A DNA stretch of 64,000 nucleotides from Duganella sp. Its GTDB lineage: Bacteria > Pseudomonadota > Gammaproteobacteria > Burkholderiales > Burkholderiaceae_D. Each line of letters starts with the position of its first letter. Position 1 is the first letter of the stretch. The position numbers and the translations under genes were made by a program. Below the pieces are notes generated by a model that did not search any database, was not told where the DNA came from, and saw nothing but the letters and a program-made list of their open reading frames with translations. Shown here in pieces: positions 19,304-27,543 of the stretch. Location: the NCBI GenBank assembly GCA_026225475.1, contig JAMFSU010000113.1, forward strand, positions 1 through 64,000. Reading direction: 5' to 3'.

Positions 19304-19804
19304 TCAGTGATGCATATGCGTCATCGTCCCATCAGTGTCTGGTTTGCGATCTTCCACATACACCGACACTTCAAGTTTGCCGCCCTTTTCAAAGGTTAAG
19401 GTTAGCGGAATTTTGTCGCCGATTTTCAAGGGTTTGCTTAAACCGATTAACATGATGTGATAGCCATTGCCGGGTTGCATGGCGATTTTTTCCTTGGGCT
19501 TGATATCGATGCTGCCGACTTCGCGCATCTTCATGACGTCGCCCTGCATCGACATGGTGTGTACTTCGGCCGACTTGGCCACGGGTGAAGCAATGCTGAC
19601 CAGTTTGTTGCTGGCGTTGCCTTTGTTTTCAATGCTCAGATAAGCACCGGCAGACGGCTGTCCTGGCACCGTAGGGCGCGCCCATGGATGACCGATCTCG
19701 AGGTCGCCGATGGTGTATTCATGTGCTTGCGCCGCTAGGCTCAAGGCTAGGCCCGCCAGTAGGGCAAGGCACTTGCTGAGGCGGCGCGTATGAAAAATTA
19801 GCAT
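19304..19804 (-). CDS. pcuC: Periplasmic copper chaperone PCuAC
   Basis: PCuAC proteins bind copper in the periplasm and help metallate the CuA and CuB sites of cytochrome oxidases, often with SCO proteins. The 166 residues start with a signal peptide ending AQA before His28. The copper site matches the family pattern His82, Met93, His116 and Met118 (HTMSM, KMRE, YHIM). A His/Met-rich tail (MTHMHH) ends the protein. The ATG at 19804 has AAGGA six bases upstream, which decides the start over a longer frame. It follows the DUF2946 gene by 62 bases, probably as one unit; the oxidase genes lie 8 kb away. Confidence 0.9.
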   Translation of the reverse strand: MLIFHTRRLSKCLALLAGLALSLAAQAHEYTIGDLEIGHPWARPTVPGQPSAGAYLSIENKGNASNKLVSIASPVAKSAEVHTMSMQGDVMKMREVGSIDIKPKEKIAMQPGNGYHIMLIGLSKPLKIGDKIPLTLTFEKGGKLEVSVYVEDRKPDTDGTMTHMHH

Positions 19805-19866
19805 GGTAGTCCTTTGCTTAAAACGTAATGTGAAGTGGCTGGAGTTGCATAAAGTGCGGCTCAATC

Positions 19867-20208
19867 TTAAGCCGGTGGCGCTCTGGCCCGGTTGCTGGCC
19901 AGTGGCTGGCGCAGTCTGAAACCGTGCTGGATTGTCAGTTTGATAGGGTAGCGCAGAGCGGTATGGCGTGCGGCCACTGCCATGTTTGGCGGGGCCAACG
20001 CCAGCTGCTGTGCGCTACTGCAATACGGGCAATGCCGATGATTCGGCGCCGCTGGCGACAGTGGTGCATTCGCACTGGTGCCGCAGATCGCCATCGCCTT
20101 GATCTGCGCATTGCCGCTGCCCGCCCAGGCAGCCAGCGGCAGCAGGCTGCTGCCGGCCAGGCAGAGCATGGCAAACCAGGTAAACGCAGGACGAAGAATG
20201 GGCGGCAT
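19867..20208 (-). CDS. DUF2946 family protein
   Basis: A 113-residue protein with a hydrophobic N-terminal segment (residues 10-28, likely signal or membrane anchor) and the DUF2946 hallmark HCPYC at 59-63. DUF2946 proteins often sit beside copper-handling genes, and here the gene directly precedes a PCuAC copper chaperone on the same strand. A role in copper homeostasis is an inference from context. Pairs of Cys (42, 60, 63) and His could bind metal. A minus-strand TATAAT at 20218-20223 is so close to the ATG that the transcript may be nearly leaderless. Confidence 0.78.
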   Translation of the reverse strand: MPPILRPAFTWFAMLCLAGSSLLPLAAWAGSGNAQIKAMAICGTSANAPLSPAAPNHRHCPYCSSAQQLALAPPNMAVAARHTALRYPIKLTIQHGFRLRQPLASNRARAPPA

Positions 20209-20399
20209 AAGCGTCCAATTATAGCAACTCGATCGGACTGGCCTGGGCGGAACCGCTACAGGCCTTGCTCGCAGCTGCTAGTGTGGGAAATTGTCGAAAA
20301 TGTACGCCGATATACGAAAGATCGCGTGCAATATCGTATTTTCCCCCGAAATCAGACTTTTAACGGGGGTGTGCTTTTTTCCGAAAAGCGCGACGTAAA

Positions 20400-20428
20400 T
20401 TGATTGTTGGCATGCTGTAAGCTAGACT
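20400..20428 (+). promoter_or_regulatory. Candidate sigma-70 promoter of the TrpX-type transporter genes
   Basis: TTGATT at 20400-20405, a 17-bp spacer, and TAGACT at 20423-20428, 47 bases before the first binding-protein ATG. A weak CCCCCG/CGGGGG hairpin (20343-20369) lies upstream of it and I cannot assign it a role. Confidence 0.45.
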
Positions 20429-20475
20429 TGGCGTCTTTTGCAGGTTTTGCCTACTAAATTGTTGAGGAGACGCTC

Positions 20476-21456
20476 ATGTCCACCATGAAAAAAATGTCGT
20501 TGCGCGCACTGTTTTCCGCCCTGGCTTTGGCTTCGGTTTGTACGGCGCCCGCATTGGCGGCGGACAACAAGACCGTCATGGTGACCGCAATCGTTGAACA
20601 TCCTGCCCTCGATGGTATTCGCGATGGCGTCAAGGATGAGCTCAAGAGCGAAGGTTTCGAGGTTGGCAAAAATCTGAAGTGGGAATACCAAAGCGCGCAA
20701 GGCAACACTGGCACTGCGGCACAAATCGCACGCAAGTTCGTCGGCGACAATCCTGATGCGATCGTCGCAATTGCTACGCCGTCGGCGCAGGCGCTGGTAG
20801 CGGCAACCAAGTTGATTCCGGTGGTCTATTCGGGTGTCACCGATCCGGTTGCGGCGCAACTGGTCAAGGATTGGAAGGCATCCGACACCAATGTGACGGG
20901 CGTGTCGGATATGCTGGAACTGGACAAGCAAATCGAACTGATCAAGCAAGTCGTGCCCAAGGCCAAGCGCGTCGGGATGGTCTACAACCCGGGCGAGGCC
21001 AATTCAGTGGTGGTAGTGCGGGCCATGAAGGAATTGCTGGGCAAGTCAGGTATGACACTGGTGGAAGCTGCTGCACCGCGCTCGGTGGATGTCGGGTCGG
21101 CAGCCAAGAGCCTGATCGGCAAGGTTGATGTGATTTATACCAATACCGACAACAATGTCGTATCGGCCTATGAAGCGTTGGTCAAGGTCGGCAACGATGC
21201 CAAGATTCCACTGGTGGCATCCGATACCGATAGCGTCAAACGCGGTGCGATTGCAGCACTGGGCATTAACTACTATGACCTTGGTCGTCAAACAGGCAAG
21301 GTCGTGGCACGCATTCTGAAGGGCGAAAAGCCTGGCGATATCGCTTCGGCGACCAGTAGCAAGCTGGAATTGTTCGTCAATAGCACGGCGGCGCAAAAGC
21401 AAGGTGTGGTGTTATCGGCTGATTTGCTCAAGTCGGCCAAGACAGTCATTAAATAA
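20476..21456 (+). CDS. ABC transporter substrate-binding protein, TrpX family (copy 1)
   Basis: Periplasmic binding protein of the ABC_sub_bind (DUF534/TrpX) family. In Gram-positive relatives TrpX takes up tryptophan; the ligand here is not proven. The 326 residues carry a signal peptide ending ALA near residue 28 and the two-lobe fold, with family blocks IVEHPALDGIRDGVKDEL, VYNPGEANSVV, YTNTDNNVVSAYEAL and GINYYDLGRQTGK. GAGGAGA lies upstream of the ATG. It is followed within 80 bases by a terminator and then by a closely related second binding protein; the permease and ATPase genes come after. Confidence 0.88.
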   Translation: MSTMKKMSLRALFSALALASVCTAPALAADNKTVMVTAIVEHPALDGIRDGVKDELKSEGFEVGKNLKWEYQSAQGNTGTAAQIARKFVGDNPDAIVAIATPSAQALVAATKLIPVVYSGVTDPVAAQLVKDWKASDTNVTGVSDMLELDKQIELIKQVVPKAKRVGMVYNPGEANSVVVVRAMKELLGKSGMTLVEAAAPRSVDVGSAAKSLIGKVDVIYTNTDNNVVSAYEALVKVGNDAKIPLVASDTDSVKRGAIAALGINYYDLGRQTGKVVARILKGEKPGDIASATSSKLELFVNSTAAQKQGVVLSADLLKSAKTVIK

Positions 21457-21475
21457 TTTCACTCACGTAACCAGG

Positions 21476-21501
21476 AAAACGCCCGTCTAGAGGCGTTTTT
21501 T
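21476..21501 (+). terminator. Intrinsic terminator between the two binding-protein genes
   Basis: AAAACGCC (21476-21483), an eight-base loop, GGCGTTTTTT (21492-21501). An 8-bp stem with a T run, 20 bases after the first binding-protein stop. It would partly or fully separate transcription of copy 1 from downstream genes. Confidence 0.75.
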
Positions 21502-21532
21502 CATTACATCGACAAGTACCCGAGGAGAAGAC

Positions 21533-22510
21533 ATGTTTGTATTAGCAAAAAACCTGCGTATGGTGTGCAGCGCACTGGCGCTGGCAGCTGTTTGTGCGGC
21601 GCCGGCGCTGGCCGCCGACAAGACCGTGTTGGTGACATCGATCGTTGAGCATCCGGCGCTTGATGCCGTGCGCGACGGCACCAAGGATGAACTCAAGGCC
21701 GAAGGTTTTGACGCCGGCAAGGGTTTCAAATGGGAGTTCCAGAGCGCACAAGGCAATGCCGGTACTGCCGGCCAGATCGCCAAGAAGTTCGTCGGCGACA
21801 ATCCTGATGTGATCGTGGTCATTGGCACGCCATCGGCGCAACCGATGGTGGCCGCCAGCAAGACCATTCCTATCGTCTATTCAGCCATTGCTGACCCGAT
21901 TGCGGCGCAATTGGTCAAGGATTGGCATGCCTCCGGTACCAATGTGACCGGCATGTCGCACATGCTCGATCCGGTCAAACAGGTGGAAATCATCAAAAAA
22001 GTGGTGCCCAATGCCAAGCGTGTCGGCGTCGTCTACAATCCGGGCGAAGCCAATTCGGTGTCGGCGCTCAACAGCGTCAAGGCCGTGCTGGAAAAGCAGG
22101 GCATGACGCTGGTCGAAGCGGCCGCGCCGCGCACGGTTGATGTCGCGTCGGCGGCCAAGAGCCTGGTCGGCAAGATTGACGTGATGTACACCACTACCGA
22201 CAACAATGTGGTGTCGACATTTGAATCGTTGGCCAAGGTTTGCAACGATGCCAAAATCCCGCTGATCGCGTCCGATACCGGCAGCGTCAAGCGTGGCGCG
22301 GTGGCGGCATTGGGCGTGAATTTCTACGATCTGGGCCGCCAGACCGGTAAAATTGTGGCGCGTATTCTCAAGGGCGAAAAACCTGGCGACATTCCATCGT
22401 CGACCAGCAAGAACCTGGAGCTCTACGTCAATACCGCCGCTGCCCAGAAGCAGGGTGTGACATTGTCGCCGGAGTTCATCAAGTCAGCGACCAAGGTCAT
22501 CAACCAATAA
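21533..22510 (+). CDS. ABC transporter substrate-binding protein, TrpX family (copy 2)
   Basis: A 325-residue paralog of the preceding binding protein, alike along its whole length (EHPALDAVRDGTKDEL, VYNPGEANSVSALNSVK, YTTTDNNVVSTFESL). The signal peptide ends near ALAAD at residue 28. Differences cluster in a few positions of the ligand-facing half (for example VSDMLEL in copy 1 against MSHMLDP here), so the two may differ in ligand or affinity. GAGGAGA lies just before the ATG. The pair probably arose by tandem duplication and shares the single permease and ATPase downstream. Confidence 0.88.
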   Translation: MFVLAKNLRMVCSALALAAVCAAPALAADKTVLVTSIVEHPALDAVRDGTKDELKAEGFDAGKGFKWEFQSAQGNAGTAGQIAKKFVGDNPDVIVVIGTPSAQPMVAASKTIPIVYSAIADPIAAQLVKDWHASGTNVTGMSHMLDPVKQVEIIKKVVPNAKRVGVVYNPGEANSVSALNSVKAVLEKQGMTLVEAAAPRTVDVASAAKSLVGKIDVMYTTTDNNVVSTFESLAKVCNDAKIPLIASDTGSVKRGAVAALGVNFYDLGRQTGKIVARILKGEKPGDIPSSTSKNLELYVNTAAAQKQGVTLSPEFIKSATKVINQ

Positions 22511-22577
22511 AATGCGTTGACTGCAGCTGGAAGCATGTCCCTGCGCGTACCAATGCACGGGGGCATGGATTCAGAAG

Positions 22578-22633
22578 ACATTCGGCATCGGTCCGCATGC
22601 AATTGATATGCGTCGATGCCGAATGTGTTTTTT
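22578..22633 (+). terminator. Strong terminator-like hairpin directly before the permease gene
   Basis: Perfect 13-bp arms (ACATTCGGCATCG at 22578-22590, complement at 22614-22626) with an inner CGCAT/ATGCG pairing (22594-22598 with 22608-22612), followed by GTTTTTT. The T run ends 14 bases before the permease ATG. It may end binding-protein transcripts or act as an attenuator; a weaker hairpin (CATGTCCC/GGGGGCATG, about 22534-22567) precedes it. Confidence 0.8.
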
Positions 22634-22647
22634 AAGAAAGTAAGTTT

Positions 22648-23541
22648 ATGTCGTTGTATACGTTGTTGGGTGCACTTGAGATCGGCTTGATTTTCAGCCT
22701 GGTCGCACTCGGAGTGTTGATCTCGTTTCGCATCCTCACTTTTCCTGATTTGACCGTGGATGGCAGCTTCCCGCTCGGCGGCGCGGTGGCGGCGACCCTG
22801 ATCGCTTCCGGTCATGATCCTTTCCTGGCAACGGCCGTAGCGATTTTTGCCGGTGCAGTAGCTGGTTTCATCACGGCCTGGCTCAATGTGCGCCTGAAGA
22901 TCATGGATCTGCTGGCCAGTATTCTGATGATGATCGCGCTGTATTCGATCAATCTGCGCATCATGGGCAAGCCGAATATACCGTTGATCAATGAAGCGAC
23001 CATTTTCAGCATCTTGTTGCCCGACTGGATGCCCGACTACGTCGAACGCCCGCTGGTGTTGCTGGTGGTGGTGATTGCCGTTAAGTTGCTGCTGGATTGG
23101 TTCTTTTCTTCCGAAATCGGCCTGGCCATGCGCGCCACCGGCGCCAATGCGCGCATGGCGCGTGCGCAGGGTATCGCCACTGGTCGCGCAACGTTGTTCG
23201 GTATGGCCTTGGCTAATGCACTGGTCGCTTTGGGTGGCGCCTTGTTTGCGCAGACCCAAGGCGGTGCCGATATTTCGATGGGCATCGGTACCATCGTGAT
23301 CGGTCTGGCGGCCGTGATCATTGGCGAAAACATTCTGCCGGCGCGACGTCTGGTGTGGACCACGCTGGCCGTGATTCTGGGTGCAATTCTGTATCGCTTC
23401 TTCATTGCGCTGGCGCTCAATAGCGACTTCATTGGCTTGCAGGCCCAGGATCTGAATCTGGTGACAGCATTGCTGGTGATGTTCGCCCTGGTGCTGCCTA
23501 TGGGCAAGCGCAAGTTGAAACTGTGGAAGAAGGGCCGCTGA
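22648..23541 (+). CDS. ABC transporter permease, TrpY type
   Basis: Inner-membrane permease of the branched-chain-amino-acid-like (BPD_transp_2) group that partners TrpX-family binding proteins. The 297 residues contain about eight hydrophobic segments, with the conserved FRILTFPDLTVDGSFPLGGA near residues 27-46 and the EIGLAMRATGANARMARAQG loop, which contacts the ATPase in this superfamily. ATG at 22648 lies behind a strong hairpin with a T run, so expression may depend on readthrough. It ends one base before the ATPase start, indicating coupled translation. Confidence 0.88.
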   Translation: MSLYTLLGALEIGLIFSLVALGVLISFRILTFPDLTVDGSFPLGGAVAATLIASGHDPFLATAVAIFAGAVAGFITAWLNVRLKIMDLLASILMMIALYSINLRIMGKPNIPLINEATIFSILLPDWMPDYVERPLVLLVVVIAVKLLLDWFFSSEIGLAMRATGANARMARAQGIATGRATLFGMALANALVALGGALFAQTQGGADISMGIGTIVIGLAAVIIGENILPARRLVWTTLAVILGAILYRFFIALALNSDFIGLQAQDLNLVTALLVMFALVLPMGKRKLKLWKKGR

Positions 23542-23542
23542 T

Positions 23543-24337
23543 ATGTTGAAAGCCAAAGACCTGCGCATTACCTTCAATGCCGACACGCCAATTGAAAACC
23601 CCGCCTTGCGCGGCCTCGACCTGGAAATTCCGACTGGCCAGTTTGTTGCCGTGATCGGTTCCAATGGCGCTGGAAAATCGACTTTCCTCAATGCCATTTC
23701 GGGTGACTTGCTGGTCGACCAGGGCAGCATCGAGATCGATGGCATTGACGTCACGCGCAAGCAAGCCTGGGATCGCGCCGGCTTGGTGGCGCGTGTATTC
23801 CAAGACCCGATGGCCGGTACCTGCGAAGCGTTGACTATCGAAGAGAACATGGCGTTGGCCATGGCGCGCGGCAAGCGCCGAGGTTTCGGCTTTGCCATCA
23901 AAGGCAATATGCGTGAGCTGTTCCGCGAAAAATTGGCGATCCTCAATCTCGGTCTGGAAACGCGTCTGACTGACCGTATTGGCTTGCTTTCGGGGGGGCA
24001 GCGTCAGGCAGTCAGTCTGTTGATGGCATCGTTGCAGCCGTCACGGATCCTGTTGCTCGACGAGCATACTGCGGCGCTTGACCCGAAGACTGCCGCGTTC
24101 GTGTTGGAGCTGACGGCCAAGATTGTGGCGGGAAGCAAGCTGACCACCATGATGGTCACGCATAGCATGCGTCAGGCGCTTGACTATGGCGATCGTACTG
24201 TGATGCTGCATCAAGGCAAGGTGGTGCTCGATGTGTCTGGTCCGGAACGTGCTGGTCTCGATGTGCCGGACTTGCTGAAGATGTTCGAACGCACGCGTGG
24301 CGAAGTGTTGTCCGACGATGCACTGCTGCTCGGTTGA
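23543..24337 (+). CDS. ABC transporter ATP-binding protein, TrpZ type
   Basis: ATPase of the TrpXYZ-type importer, 264 residues. Walker A is GSNGAGKST at 39-47, the signature is LLSGGQRQAVS, and Walker B is ILLLDEHTAALDP. The DEHT in place of the usual DEPT is a feature I associate with this subfamily. An H-loop His follows in MMVTHSM. Start ATG at 23543 directly follows the permease stop. A strong bidirectional terminator ends the unit. The substrate may be an amino acid such as tryptophan; family-based only. Confidence 0.88.
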   Translation: MLKAKDLRITFNADTPIENPALRGLDLEIPTGQFVAVIGSNGAGKSTFLNAISGDLLVDQGSIEIDGIDVTRKQAWDRAGLVARVFQDPMAGTCEALTIEENMALAMARGKRRGFGFAIKGNMRELFREKLAILNLGLETRLTDRIGLLSGGQRQAVSLLMASLQPSRILLLDEHTAALDPKTAAFVLELTAKIVAGSKLTTMMVTHSMRQALDYGDRTVMLHQGKVVLDVSGPERAGLDVPDLLKMFERTRGEVLSDDALLLG

Positions 24338-24350
24338 TCGCTTGCGCTAA

Positions 24351-24389
24351 ACAATAAAAAAGGTCGCACGTTGCGACCTTTTTTATTGT
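24351..24389. terminator. Bidirectional terminator between the ABC transporter genes and trmL
   Basis: ACAATAAAAAAGGTCGCA (24351-24368) pairs with its complement at 24372-24389 across a three-base loop: an 18-bp stem with A and T runs, serving the convergent ATPase and trmL genes. Confidence 0.88.
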
Positions 24390-24404
24390 GTCGACCGTCA
24401 CTTT

Positions 24405-24887
24405 TCAAGCGCCGCCAGCAAAACCGTTTTGGCGCCAGGCTTCATAGACCACCACCGCGACAGTATTGGAGAGGTTGAGGCTGCGATTGTCTGGACGCAT
24501 TGGCAAGCGGATGCGCTGCCCAGTCGGGAACGATTCGCGCAATGCGGGTGCCAGGCCACGCGTTTCAGAGCCAAACACGAACACATCACCAGGCTCAAAT
24601 GTCACGTTCGCAAATGGCGTCGAGCCGTGGGTGGTCAGTGCGAACATGCGTGCTGGATTCCATTCTGGATCCGCTTGGCGCCGTTCTAGAAACGCTTGCC
24701 AGTGTGGGTGTACCTGCATGCTGGCGTAATCGTGATAATCGAGTCCGGCGCGCCGCATTTTGGCGTCGTCAAGCGGAAAACCAAGCGGCTCGATCAAATG
24801 CAATTGCGCTCCGGTATTGGCACACAGGCGGATGATGTTGCCGGTGTTGGGGGGGATTTCCGGTTCGACCAGAACGACGTGAAACAA
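24405..24887 (-). CDS. trmL: tRNA (cytidine/uridine-34 2'-O-)-methyltransferase
   Basis: SPOUT-class enzyme that 2'-O-methylates the wobble base of tRNA-Leu isoacceptors using SAM. At 160 residues it is the usual single-domain length. Conserved blocks: EPEIPPNTGNIIRLCANTG at 9-27, FVFGSETRGL near 103-112, and the knot end IRLPMRPDNRSLNLSNTVAV. The start is TTG at 24887, supported by a strong AAGGAG six bases upstream and by homology from the first residue. It is 20 bases downstream of comF and probably cotranscribed. Confidence 0.94.
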   Translation of the reverse strand: MFHVVLVEPEIPPNTGNIIRLCANTGAQLHLIEPLGFPLDDAKMRRAGLDYHDYASMQVHPHWQAFLERRQADPEWNPARMFALTTHGSTPFANVTFEPGDVFVFGSETRGLAPALRESFPTGQRIRLPMRPDNRSLNLSNTVAVVVYEAWRQNGFAGGA

Positions 24888-24907
24888 GTGATTCTCCTTG
24901 AGGCTGA

Positions 24908-25660
24908 TTATTTCGAAATGGTGCGCGCGAACACGATATTGGTGACGCGCTGAGCGCCGTAGCGCTTGAGCGTGGTGGCGATGTCGTTGAGCGTGGCGCC
25001 GGTTGTGATAACGTCGTCAATCACGCCGATATGATTGCCACGGATATGGTTGATGGCACCATGCGGCACCGCAAACGCGCGCTGCATATTGCGCTTGCGC
25101 TCATCGACCGGCAGCGACGCTTGCGCCAGCGTGTTGCGCAGTCGCATCAGCAAATGCGGTTCGAGCTGGGCCTGGAAGCGTTGCGCTAGCGGTCGGGCAA
25201 TTTCCAGTGCCTGGTTGAAGCCGCGCTCACGCAGGCGCTGTTTGCTCAGTGGGACTATCGTCATCAGTGGCGGCAGCGGCAGGCCGCGTGTGACTTCATA
25301 GTCGATTGCATTGCCCAGCATTTCGGCTAGCAACGGCGCCAGCGTCAGGCGCTGGCCGAATTTCAGCGCCAGCACAAGTTGATCGGCCGGCGCCAGATAG
25401 TCGGCGGCAACAATGGTGGCATCGAAGGCCGGACGATGCGTGAGGCAAGCGGCGCAACGGATGGCTTTTTCCGCCAGTGCAATAGGCATGGCGCACTGCA
25501 CACAACGACGCGGCCGCAGCGCAAAATACTGGCGCCGGCACGGCTGGCACAAGGCAACGTCCCCGACCCGCCCACATAGAGCGCACGAAGTCGGCAGGCA
25601 TTGTTGCAGCCAGCGCGGCAATTGCAGCAGACGTTGTGTGGTGCGGCGCAAAAACATCAT
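24908..25660 (-). CDS. comF: ComF family protein (phosphoribosyltransferase-like)
   Basis: ComF proteins are linked to DNA uptake in naturally competent bacteria; the biochemical role is not settled. The 250-residue product has N-terminal zinc-ribbon cysteines (Cys26, 29, 38, 41, 53, 56) and a C-terminal type I phosphoribosyltransferase domain with the PRPP loop VIDDVITTGATLND. It is divergent from the bioC-like gene, an arrangement common in betaproteobacteria, and precedes trmL. Type IV pilus genes in the window make a DNA-uptake role plausible but not shown. Confidence 0.88.
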   Translation of the reverse strand: MMFLRRTTQRLLQLPRWLQQCLPTSCALCGRVGDVALCQPCRRQYFALRPRRCVQCAMPIALAEKAIRCAACLTHRPAFDATIVAADYLAPADQLVLALKFGQRLTLAPLLAEMLGNAIDYEVTRGLPLPPLMTIVPLSKQRLRERGFNQALEIARPLAQRFQAQLEPHLLMRLRNTLAQASLPVDERKRNMQRAFAVPHGAINHIRGNHIGVIDDVITTGATLNDIATTLKRYGAQRVTNIVFARTISK

Positions 25661-25841
25661 GAAAAGTTGAGTGATTGTTTGGCAAGTACGACGATAACGT
25701 CATTTGCAGGCCGGATTGTAATATTCGCCAATCGGGGCCGGATGGATACCGAAAACAGCGAATTCGACTACACTAGCGGCGATTATCTCACTTTGTGAGC
25801 CGGTCTCTTTTCGATCTTGTCTGTTCTGCTTCCAATTCTTC

Positions 25842-26780
25842 ATGTCCTTGCCCACACCTAATGCCAGCGCCAAATTGAGCGCACCGATTGATTTGCCGTT
25901 GGTGCGCCGGTTGTTTGCCGATCCGGCCCGCGTTGCAGAATCGGATTTTTTGCGGCGCGAAGTATCGGCGCGCATGTTGGAACGCATGACATTGGTCAAG
26001 ATCGAGCCGCAACGTGTGCTGGACGCTGGTTGTGGTGAGGGCGCCGATCTCGTCGCCTTGCAAAAGCGCTTTCCCGATACTGACCTGATTGGTTTGGATG
26101 GCGCCTTCAACATGCTGACATTGGCGCGCCAACATCAGTTGGGCGCGCAGTCGGCGCTCAATCGCCTGTTCGGATCGCTGCAAAAATGGCTGCCCAAGAG
26201 TCAGCCCGGCGGTAGTCTGGCCTGCGCCGATTTCGCTCGATTGCCGTTTGCACCGAATGCAATTGACATGGTCTGGTCGAACTTGGCCTTGCACTGGCAT
26301 CCGCAGCCTGACCGGGTGTTTGCCGAATGGCGGCGGGTCTTGCGGGTGGATGGCTTGTTGATGTTTTCCTGTTTCGGTCCGGATACCTTCAAACAATTGC
26401 GTAGCGCCTTTGAAGCCGTCGATCTGGCACCGCATACCTTGCCGTTTGTAGACATGCATGATTTTGGCGACATGCTGGTCAATGCAGGTTTCTCGACGCC
26501 GGTCATGGATATGGAAAATATTACCGTCACTTATGCAACGCCGCAGCGCCTGTTGCAGGATGTGCGTGCCTGGGGTGGCAATCCACTTGAAAGTCGGCGC
26601 CAAGGCTTGCTTGGGCGCGCCGCCTACGCACAACTATTGCGAGCACTCGAACAACTGCGTGATGTGGATGGAAAGATTCCACTGAGCTTCGAGGTGATCT
26701 ATGGTCATGCCTTCCGCCCGGTGCCGAAAACCACTGCCAGCGGTGAATCGATCATCCGCTTTGATTTGCCGAGGAAATAA
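25842..26780 (+). CDS. bioC: BioC-like malonyl-ACP O-methyltransferase
   Basis: SAM-dependent methyltransferase of the BioC group, which methylates malonyl-ACP to start pimelate synthesis for biotin. The 312 residues contain a Rossmann-fold SAM site: VLDAGCGEGADLVAL at 59-73, acidic LIGLDGAFNML, and MVWSNLALHWHPQPD around residues 145-159, a BioC-like block. No other biotin gene lies in the window, so the pathway role rests on sequence resemblance; the protein could act on another substrate. ATG at 25842. Divergent from comF. Confidence 0.75.
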   Translation: MSLPTPNASAKLSAPIDLPLVRRLFADPARVAESDFLRREVSARMLERMTLVKIEPQRVLDAGCGEGADLVALQKRFPDTDLIGLDGAFNMLTLARQHQLGAQSALNRLFGSLQKWLPKSQPGGSLACADFARLPFAPNAIDMVWSNLALHWHPQPDRVFAEWRRVLRVDGLLMFSCFGPDTFKQLRSAFEAVDLAPHTLPFVDMHDFGDMLVNAGFSTPVMDMENITVTYATPQRLLQDVRAWGGNPLESRRQGLLGRAAYAQLLRALEQLRDVDGKIPLSFEVIYGHAFRPVPKTTASGESIIRFDLPRK

Positions 26781-26962
26781 CGCGTTGATTGTCAATGACT
26801 GCTGGTGACTTGGTAGGTTGTTGGCTTCGTTGTTTTTCGGTTTATTGTTCTTAGTTTTATGTGCTTTTTCTGCTAGCGGATAGCTTTTTTTCGGCCCTAA
26901 AATAGCGGATTCGCCGTGCTTGATCGTCTGGTAGTTGCGGTCGAAACGGGGTTTTATTCCGC

Positions 26963-26992
26963 TTGATCACATTTGTACTTACCCCTTATACT
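26963..26992 (+). promoter_or_regulatory. Candidate sigma-70 promoter of the cytochrome oxidase gene set
   Basis: TTGATC at 26963-26968, an 18-bp spacer and TATACT at 26987-26992, about 57 bases before the DUF2244 start. It is the best promoter-like sequence in the 268-base gap upstream of the cox genes. Nothing else is recognised in that gap. Confidence 0.55.
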
Positions 26993-27048
26993 CCGAGGGT
27001 TTTTAGCTTGTCCGGACGTACTCGACCTATCGGTTTTGGAGGCGTATC

Positions 27049-27501
27049 GTGGTAAAGCGTGAGTGGGTGTTGAAGCGCAACTGTTCGATTGCGCCGCACC
27101 AATTGGGGCAGGTTTTCGTGATCTTATGCGCCTTCTCTCTGACAGTCGCGCTGGCCTTCACCTTGCACGGGGCCTGGTACATATTGTGTTTTTCTGTACT
27201 TGAGTTGTCCGCAGTCGGTTTTGCTTTTCTGATTTATGCACGTCATGCGACTGATCGCGAGCATATCGCGTTGGTCGAGGATTGCCTGCTGGTGGAGTTA
27301 GTCCAGGCAGGGAAAACGAGTTGCTTCAAGCTTGATCTGCATCAAATGCGTATTAATCCGAACATCTCAGGTAACCGCCTGGTTACGCTGGAATCGCAGG
27401 GTATACGTGTGGATGTGGGACGGCACTTGACGGAATGGAAGAGACACGAATTAGCGCAGCAACTTAAGCATGCGCTGATCGCAAGCAATGTCGTCAAGTA
27501 G
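27049..27501 (+). CDS. DUF2244 integral membrane protein
   Basis: A 150-residue protein with two adjacent transmembrane helices (about residues 22-64) and a soluble C-terminal domain, matching the DUF2244 layout. Function is unknown. In many beta- and alphaproteobacteria it lies immediately before the cytochrome oxidase subunit II gene, as here (42 bases before coxB), which suggests a part in oxidase biogenesis. It starts with GTG at 27049, supported by a near-perfect GGAGG seven bases upstream. The conserved N-terminal RNCSIAPHQ block fits the family. Confidence 0.82.
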   Translation: MVKREWVLKRNCSIAPHQLGQVFVILCAFSLTVALAFTLHGAWYILCFSVLELSAVGFAFLIYARHATDREHIALVEDCLLVELVQAGKTSCFKLDLHQMRINPNISGNRLVTLESQGIRVDVGRHLTEWKRHELAQQLKHALIASNVVK

Positions 27502-27543
27502 CTGGCAAAATTCTTATAAATATTTTGGGCTTTTGAGGAAATC

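Noticed and set aside
20343..20376. Riboswitch or terminator at the CCCCCG/CGGGGG hairpin
   Set aside because: The stem is only six base pairs with a 15-base loop and lies upstream of the best promoter for the transporter genes; no known riboswitch motif is recognisable.
22535..22606. Possible leader peptide before the permease hairpin
   Set aside because: The short frame from ATG 22535 has no Trp or other repeated regulatory codons and no good ribosome binding site, so a classical attenuator peptide is not supported.
22423..23946. Long minus-strand open frame opposite the ABC transporter genes
   Set aside because: It is antisense to the permease and ATPase genes, its translation is low-complexity (Gln/His/Arg-rich) with no family motif, and such mirror frames are common in GC-rich coding DNA. 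The same applies to 29133-30401 (opposite coxA), 33417-34505 (opposite ctaA) and 57998-59164 (opposite murA).
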